From assembly GCA_030040515.1 (NCBI GenBank), contig JASHTO010000754.1, positions 1-10,859 of the forward strand: 10,859 nucleotides of DNA, given 5' to 3'. Positions 6,902 through 10,859 of the stretch are shown piece after piece. This DNA is from Terriglobia bacterium (GTDB taxonomy: Bacteria > Acidobacteriota > Terriglobia > UBA7540). Made by a program: the position numbers and the translations under genes. How positions within the stretch are numbered: position 1 is the first letter of the stretch; each line of letters opens with the position of its first letter. Under the pieces are notes generated by a model. It was not told the origin of the DNA and did no database searches. It was given only the letters and a program-made list of their open reading frames with translations.

Positions 6902-8311
6902 ATGAGATCACCGAAGATGTCCCGACGCGACCACTTGCGCCTTCTGGGAACCGGCGCAACGGCGCTTGCAGGTTCGGCAGCAGGCGTATTGCCCGTGAGC
7001 GGCCAGACGCATGGCGAACCCACGGCGCCGGAAAGCCCGGAAGTCATCGCCGACCGCGAGCGGCGCATGAAGTGGTGGCACGCCGCGCGATTTGGAATGT
7101 TCATTCACTGGGGCCTTTACTCCGTCATCGGCCAGCACGAATGGGCCATGGAGGTGGAGGGGATTCCTGTGGCGCAATACGAGCAACTGGCCAAGCACTT
7201 CAAGCCCCAGCCCCATGCCGCGCGCGCCTGGGCCAAGCTCGCCAAACGCGCCGGGCAAAAATACATGGTGATGACCACCAAGCATCATGAGGGCTTCTGC
7301 AATTTCGAAACGAAGCTCACGAATTATTGCGCTCCCAAGCAGGGCCCCGGGCGCGACCTGGTGGCGGAATACGTGGAAGCAGCGCGTGCCGAAGGGCTGC
7401 GCGTGGGCTTCTATTATTCCCTGATGGACTGGCACCATCCCGACGGCGCGCGGTGCGCCACCGATGAGGCGGCGCGCGTGCGCTTTGTCGAGTACACGCA
7501 TGGTTTGATTCGCGAACTCATGACGCAGTATGGAAAGATCGACGTTCTTTGGTACGACGTTTCCTGGCCGCTCACTCCCGAAGGTTGGGAATCCGAAAAG
7601 ATGAACAAAATGGTGTTCGAACTTCAGCCGGATATCATCGTGAACAATCGCAACGGCCTTCCCGGAGACTTCGCCACGCCCGAGCAGCACATTACGGCTC
7701 CCTCTGAGGCCGGCCGCGCCTGGGAAACTTGCATGACCATGAATGATAGCTGGGGATACCAAAAGGCGGACGACAACTGGAAATCTACAAAAACCATCGT
7801 GCGCAACCTTATAACCTGCGCGCACGAGACGGGAAACTATCTTTTGAACATCGGCCCCAAACCCGATGGCTCGATCCCGGAGGAGTCCGTGCGTGTACTG
7901 ACCGAAGTGGGCGAGTGGATGGACAAGAACGGCCCGACGATTTACGATTCGGACCGAATTACAGCGCAAGACTCCTACTACGCCAACTATACGCGGCGCG
8001 GAAATACGCTGTATATGCACGTCTACTTCTGGCCGGGAGAGACGCTAGCGGCCAATTGGGTCCCGTTCTTCAACCCCCAAAGTGTGGTGGCGATTGGCGG
8101 GTTGCAAGCGAAGGTTTTGTCCGCGAAACTGTACGCTTCGGGCACGCCTGTGAAATTCGAACAGGGTGATGAGTACGTGCGGTTCATGGGCCTGCCCGTT
8201 TCCACGCCCGATCAACCCGCCACGGTCCTGGCTATCGAGTGCGACCAGGAACCCGTCGTCGACCATAACGACGTCCGAAAATACCGCAAGCGGGAGGGTG
8301 TGGGTATTTAA
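6902..8311 (+). CDS. GH29 alpha-L-fucosidase, Tat-exported
   Basis: A 469-residue retaining alpha-L-fucosidase that would release L-fucose from glycans in the periplasm or outside the cell. The N-terminus has a twin-arginine signal (MSRRDHLRLLG, residues 6-16) followed by an Ala/Gly-rich segment, so export of a folded enzyme by Tat is expected. The GH29 catalytic barrel covers about 50-350. Conserved landmarks are RFGMFIHWGLYS (63-74), TTKHHEGF (125-132), LRVGFYYSLMDWHHP (166-180) and IDVLWYDVSW (213-222). Asp219 is the expected nucleophile, and Glu261 in FATPEQH is a candidate acid/base or substrate-contact residue. ETGNYLLNIGPKPDG (309-323) is the typical barrel end. A short beta-sandwich closes the protein (about 355-450). 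ATG 6902 has AAGGAG ten bases upstream; ATG at codon 6 is an alternative. The gene is 189 bases after the exported-protein gene. Linkage specificity cannot be read from the sequence. Confidence 0.93.
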   Translation: MRSPKMSRRDHLRLLGTGATALAGSAAGVLPVSGQTHGEPTAPESPEVIADRERRMKWWHAARFGMFIHWGLYSVIGQHEWAMEVEGIPVAQYEQLAKHFKPQPHAARAWAKLAKRAGQKYMVMTTKHHEGFCNFETKLTNYCAPKQGPGRDLVAEYVEAARAEGLRVGFYYSLMDWHHPDGARCATDEAARVRFVEYTHGLIRELMTQYGKIDVLWYDVSWPLTPEGWESEKMNKMVFELQPDIIVNNRNGLPGDFATPEQHITAPSEAGRAWETCMTMNDSWGYQKADDNWKSTKTIVRNLITCAHETGNYLLNIGPKPDGSIPEESVRVLTEVGEWMDKNGPTIYDSDRITAQDSYYANYTRRGNTLYMHVYFWPGETLAANWVPFFNPQSVVAIGGLQAKVLSAKLYASGTPVKFEQGDEYVRFMGLPVSTPDQPATVLAIECDQEPVVDHNDVRKYRKREGVGI

Positions 8312-8346
8312 CAAGATATGTTGTAAAGTCTGTTTTTCCGGCCCCT

Positions 8347-8496
8347 CTTGGAGTGTGAGAGCAGCAGCTACGTGCCGTACGATTCGTAGCAGCACCTCTC
8401 GCCTGGGCTGTTGACGGGCCTCGGTATGGCCGCCGTTTAATTCTTCCTTCGTATATCGTGGCGAAAAGGCGGTAGCTGTCGCTACCGCACTCCAAG
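8347..8496. repeat. REPIN/MITE-like element with 25-bp imperfect terminal inverted repeats
   Basis: The ends are inverted repeats: 8347-8371, beginning CTTGGAGTG, and 8472-8496, ending CACTCCAAG. They match at 20 of 25 positions. Each end also folds on its own. The left end pairs 8357-8372 with 8385-8400 (13 of 16 positions), and the right end forms a perfect 8-bp hairpin GCGGTAGC-TGTC-GCTACCGC (8469-8488). Two hairpin-forming ends in opposite orientation around a non-coding core are typical of REPIN-like doublets. The core (8401-8468) shows no convincing ORF. It fills most of the 226-base gap between the convergent fucosidase and outer-membrane protein genes, and could act as a two-way transcription stop. 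Confidence 0.7.
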
Positions 8497-8537
8497 TTGC
8501 GGCCTTACAGTCAAGTTTTTAATCCCCTTATCATCTA

Positions 8538-9902
8538 TCAGTGTCGCCCTGCAAACGGCCTCAGGCGCAGGAACATTGCCACGCCCAGGGGGTGTGACCC
8601 GTAAATCGGTTTTAGGATATCGGGCACTCCGTACACAGTGAACTGCACGCCGGGGGCGATGGCGAGGTCAGGAATGAAATGGAAATCGCGATCGTACCCG
8701 AATGAATAGGCCTGCACGTCGCCGATCGGCGTTTCTTGAAAGTTCGGTGGGAGAGGGTTTTCTCCCAGAATCAGCTCGTTTGACCTCTCCGCATTCTCCA
8801 TGCGCGTCCACACGTGGTTTCGGGCGCGGAAGTCCAATCTTGACTCCAGCAGGTAGCTGTTGAAGATCGCGTGATCGGTCAGCGACCTCGTTCGCCCCCA
8901 GACCAAGGTACTGGCCCAATTTCCGGCGCGAATCGGGCGGTTGTACATCAGTGAGGCCGTCATGCGCTCCTGATTCTCGTTGGGAAAGAGCGCCTCCGGA
9001 CTGGTGATTTGGGCATAAGAGTATTGCCCGCTCCAGTTCTGCCCGGGTTGCAGGGTGAAGCGCGTGGACCAGGAATCGATGCGGCCCTGATGAATGCCCC
9101 AGCGGTGCTCATCCGGCTCGCGCCCATGAAAACCCGAGGCTTCAATGCGCGCGATTCGGTAAGTGAGACCGAGCGTGACCACGTCGTCCGAAATATGCGT
9201 CGAGTCCTCCTGATGGTGGCCGAGCGGCGCGAGCGGATCTTCAAGTGCGGAAGCTCGGTGCGGGAAAGCCGTCGGTCCGATGGCGGGATCGCCCACCGGC
9301 GCCGCGTAGAATGACAAGAGCGTGTTCGCGCCCAGCTTCACGTCGTAGAGCGCCGCGACTTCCATAAAGAAATTGTGCGGGTGCTGGCCATCGGCGATAG
9401 GAAGTCCGAAAGCGGTTTCACCCTGCTGAAAAAGCAAAGGGTATTGCCGCCCGGTAATGGTGGCGGGCTCAAGGCTCAGCATGGTTCGAAAGGTGAATGT
9501 GCCCGGCCCCAGCTTGCGCTGCGCCATGGGCATGAACCAATTCGTGGAAAACAGCTTGTCGTGCCCCCGCGGGCTCGACTCCTGTTCGTCGACAACAAAC
9601 GCGTTGGCGTGAAACATGAGCATCCACCGTCCCACCGAAGTCATGAACATCGGCATAGGAGTGGAATTAGGCTCCGAGCTGGTTCCCGAGCTTGCGTGAT
9701 CAGTAATCGCCTCAAGGAAGCTGCCGGCTTGCATCATCATACCCGGCTCCATTGCTGTTTGGGCCGTCTGCGGACTCTTTCCGCTTCCGGGCATTTGCAG
9801 GGCGGACATACAACACAATTCACCCGGTTGAGCAACCTGCTGCGCCCATGCCAGACCTGGAATTCCCATTGCGATAAGCACAATTTGTCCGAATGTTTTC
9901 AT
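8538..9902 (-). CDS. Met-rich outer-membrane beta-barrel protein, probable metal-resistance context
   Basis: A 454-residue exported protein. The Sec signal peptide (MKTFGQIVLIAMGIPGLAWA, cleavage before QQ) is followed by a Met/Cys-bearing stretch (residues 29-57: ELCCMSALQM and MEPGMMMQ). The remainder is rich in aromatic, alternating beta-strand segments as in an outer-membrane barrel. A His/Asp-rich conserved block lies at about 171-240: DGQHPHNFFME, then GPTAFPHRASA, then APLGHHQEDSTHISDDV. I associate this block with an uncharacterised family often found near copper-efflux genes; that link is from memory and moderate. ATG 9902 is chosen for the signal peptide, with GAGGG four bases upstream; the frame is open 23 codons further without a signal. 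The gene is 145 bases downstream of the Cys-rich protein gene on the same strand. A role in copper or other metal handling is inference. Confidence 0.75.
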   Translation of the reverse strand: MKTFGQIVLIAMGIPGLAWAQQVAQPGELCCMSALQMPGSGKSPQTAQTAMEPGMMMQAGSFLEAITDHASSGTSSEPNSTPMPMFMTSVGRWMLMFHANAFVVDEQESSPRGHDKLFSTNWFMPMAQRKLGPGTFTFRTMLSLEPATITGRQYPLLFQQGETAFGLPIADGQHPHNFFMEVAALYDVKLGANTLLSFYAAPVGDPAIGPTAFPHRASALEDPLAPLGHHQEDSTHISDDVVTLGLTYRIARIEASGFHGREPDEHRWGIHQGRIDSWSTRFTLQPGQNWSGQYSYAQITSPEALFPNENQERMTASLMYNRPIRAGNWASTLVWGRTRSLTDHAIFNSYLLESRLDFRARNHVWTRMENAERSNELILGENPLPPNFQETPIGDVQAYSFGYDRDFHFIPDLAIAPGVQFTVYGVPDILKPIYGSHPLGVAMFLRLRPFAGRH

Positions 9903-10047
9903 GAAGCCCTCTTCCCCTTCGCCCTTCGTACGAGTCTTATGTGGAGTGCGAAGCGGGATGCGTGGGAACAACGCGTTGCCCTGCGCGATTACAAATCAGC
10001 GCGCAAGATTCCCGCTTCATGGTATTTGCCGGGATTAGAGGAGGTAA

Positions 10048-10578
10048 TTAAATTCGAAGGACGCCGGTAGGACGTTCGGACGGGAGTGCGCCGGGCGGCG
10101 ACGGCCCAACTTCCATGCGAAGAAAACCGGCTTGAAGTTTTCCATGCCTGGGAATCATGATCGCAATTGGAGCTAATTGTACGAAGCCCGAAGCTACGGG
10201 CGCGGGAGAGGATTTGGAGGCGAGGAACCTGGTGCATCCGCGAGAACCGCAGGGCGGGGATGTTTCACAAGGCTGAGACATTCCCGATTCGCATTTTCCC
10301 GCGAGAGCGGTGGCCGGGGCAGCGGTTCCCATTTCCCGCGACGCGCAATGGGCGGCAAAGCCATGCCGATAAGCATTCCTCGCCGTCACTCGACCCGCAG
10401 GTTCGTGCCCCATTTTCGCGCAGCATCCGCCTCCGCAGTTCATGCCGGCACGATCGGCGTGACATTGCCCGGCCGCATCGTCCAGCCCGCAACACCATTC
10501 ACACACCGAGCCGGAAATTGAGGTAGAAACCATCAAGAGGGACATGACTGCTGCGAGCCTGTGGACACTTCCACGCAT
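10048..10578 (-). CDS. Cys-rich exported small protein, possible metal binding
   Basis: A 176-residue protein of no recognised family. The N-terminus (MRGSVHRLAAVMSLLMVSTSISGS) resembles a signal peptide. It is followed by 12 cysteines in the next 90 residues: CEWCC (26-30), CH (39-40), C48, GGCCAKMGH (50-58), C78, C96, C104, C110 and C115. The Cys, Met and His clustering (CCAKMGH, CESGM) suggests soft-metal binding or a disulfide-stabilised periplasmic protein. The C-terminal part (about 120-176) lacks cysteines. No strong Shine-Dalgarno precedes ATG 10578; ATG at codon 12 is an alternative. The gene lies 60 bases after the MscS stop and 145 bases before the Met-rich barrel protein, all on one strand, so the last two may be co-expressed. 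Two plus-strand frames overlap this region but show no domain or signal. This strand is preferred on the signal peptide and Cys spacing. Confidence 0.55.
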   Translation of the reverse strand: MRGSVHRLAAVMSLLMVSTSISGSVCEWCCGLDDAAGQCHADRAGMNCGGGCCAKMGHEPAGRVTARNAYRHGFAAHCASREMGTAAPATALAGKCESGMSQPCETSPPCGSRGCTRFLASKSSPAPVASGFVQLAPIAIMIPRHGKLQAGFLRMEVGPSPPGALPSERPTGVLRI

Positions 10579-10638
10579 GAGGAGATTCTACTCTGGCGGC
10601 CATTAATTTCCAACCCGGCGGCAGCATACGAGCTCTGT

Positions 10639-10859
10639 CTAACCCTGGGAATCGCCGCGCAAAAGCTCCTGAGTGGTCTTGTCGAGTACGACGGTGCGCG
10701 TTGGGAACGGCATATCGATTCCCGCCTCCTGAAATTTCCTGACGATGCGTTTTCGCAAATCACTCTGAACGGGATATTGATCCGTAAACTGCCCCACTTG
10801 CACGTTGAGTGAGAAATTCAGCGAGGAATCGCCAAAACCGGGGATAAAGGATACGGAGG
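10639..10859 (-). CDS. MscS-family mechanosensitive ion channel, C-terminal part (partial)
   Basis: The frame enters from the right edge and gives 72 residues before a TAG stop (10639-10641). It reads VSFIPGFGDSSLNFSLNVQV, then QSDLRKRIVRKFQEAGIDMPFPTRTVVLD. This is the standard MscS C-terminal domain: a GFGDSSLxF turn, a beta strand, the DLRKRIxxxFxEAGI helix and the MPFPTRTV strand. MscS channels sit in the inner membrane and release solutes on hypo-osmotic shock. The pore helix and membrane segments are outside the window. About 12 residues follow the last conserved strand, so the protein ends normally. It is the upstream neighbour of the Cys-rich protein gene. Confidence 0.88.
   Translation of the reverse strand, partial: SVSFIPGFGDSSLNFSLNVQVGQFTDQYPVQSDLRKRIVRKFQEAGIDMPFPTRTVVLDKTTQELLRGDSQG

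Noticed and set aside
6908..8020. 370-codon minus-strand frame
   Set aside because: It is antisense to the clearly identified GH29 gene.
9982..10005. Imperfect palindrome TGCGCG...CGCGCA before the outer-membrane protein gene
   Set aside because: The stem is only 6 bp with an irregular interior and no T-tract; it is too weak to call an operator or terminator in GC-rich DNA.
10167..10526. Two plus-strand frames of about 115-119 codons
   Set aside because: They are Arg/Ser/Pro-rich with no signal peptide or motif; the minus-strand frame has a signal peptide and patterned cysteines.
10561..10812. 83-codon plus-strand frame at the right edge
   Set aside because: It is antisense to the recognisable C-terminus of MscS.

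Overview
This is a chromosomal window from a high-GC Gram-negative bacterium. It encodes an outer-membrane beta-barrel, several Sec or Tat exported enzymes, an ECF42-type sigma factor and dispersed palindromic repeats. A DUF2961/GH172-like protein, a GH29 fucosidase, an enolase-superfamily sugar-acid enzyme remnant and REP-like repeats together resemble Acidobacteriota (Solibacter/Bryobacterales-like genomes), with Verrucomicrobiota or Planctomycetota as alternatives. This placement is inference from gene content; no phylogenetic marker is present.

Layout. Bases 2-172 (+) are the tail of a YCII/DGPF-domain protein. It overlaps an ECF42-type sigma factor (162-1454, +). A complete tRNA-Leu(UAA) lies on the opposite strand (1495-1583), preceded on that strand by a phage-like GT-A glycosyltransferase (1800-2627, -). 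Next is a carbohydrate locus. On the minus strand are a secreted DUF2961 (GH172-like) protein with C-terminal HEAT repeats (2778-4910) and, upstream of it, an internally deleted mandelate racemase-family gene (5054-5347). Divergent from these on the plus strand are an unrecognised exported, barrel-like protein (5465-6712) and a Tat-exported GH29 alpha-L-fucosidase (6902-8311). A three-way-junction palindrome (6716-6763) separates the last two. A REPIN/MITE-like element of about 150 bp (8347-8496) follows the fucosidase.

The right part is on the minus strand: the C-terminal end of an MscS-type mechanosensitive channel (10639-10859), a Cys-rich exported small protein (10048-10578), and a Met-rich outer-membrane protein (8538-9902). 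The last two look like a metal-handling pair, which is inference.

The central genes fit extracellular or periplasmic glycan processing: fucose removal (GH29), attack on furanose-type linkages (GH172-like), and formerly a sugar-acid dehydratase or cycloisomerase step that is now broken. No clear novel defence system, CRISPR array or intact mobile element was seen. The most notable items are the HEAT-fused DUF2961 protein, the deleted enolase-superfamily gene, the unassigned exported protein, the Met-rich/Cys-rich pair and the two palindromic repeats.
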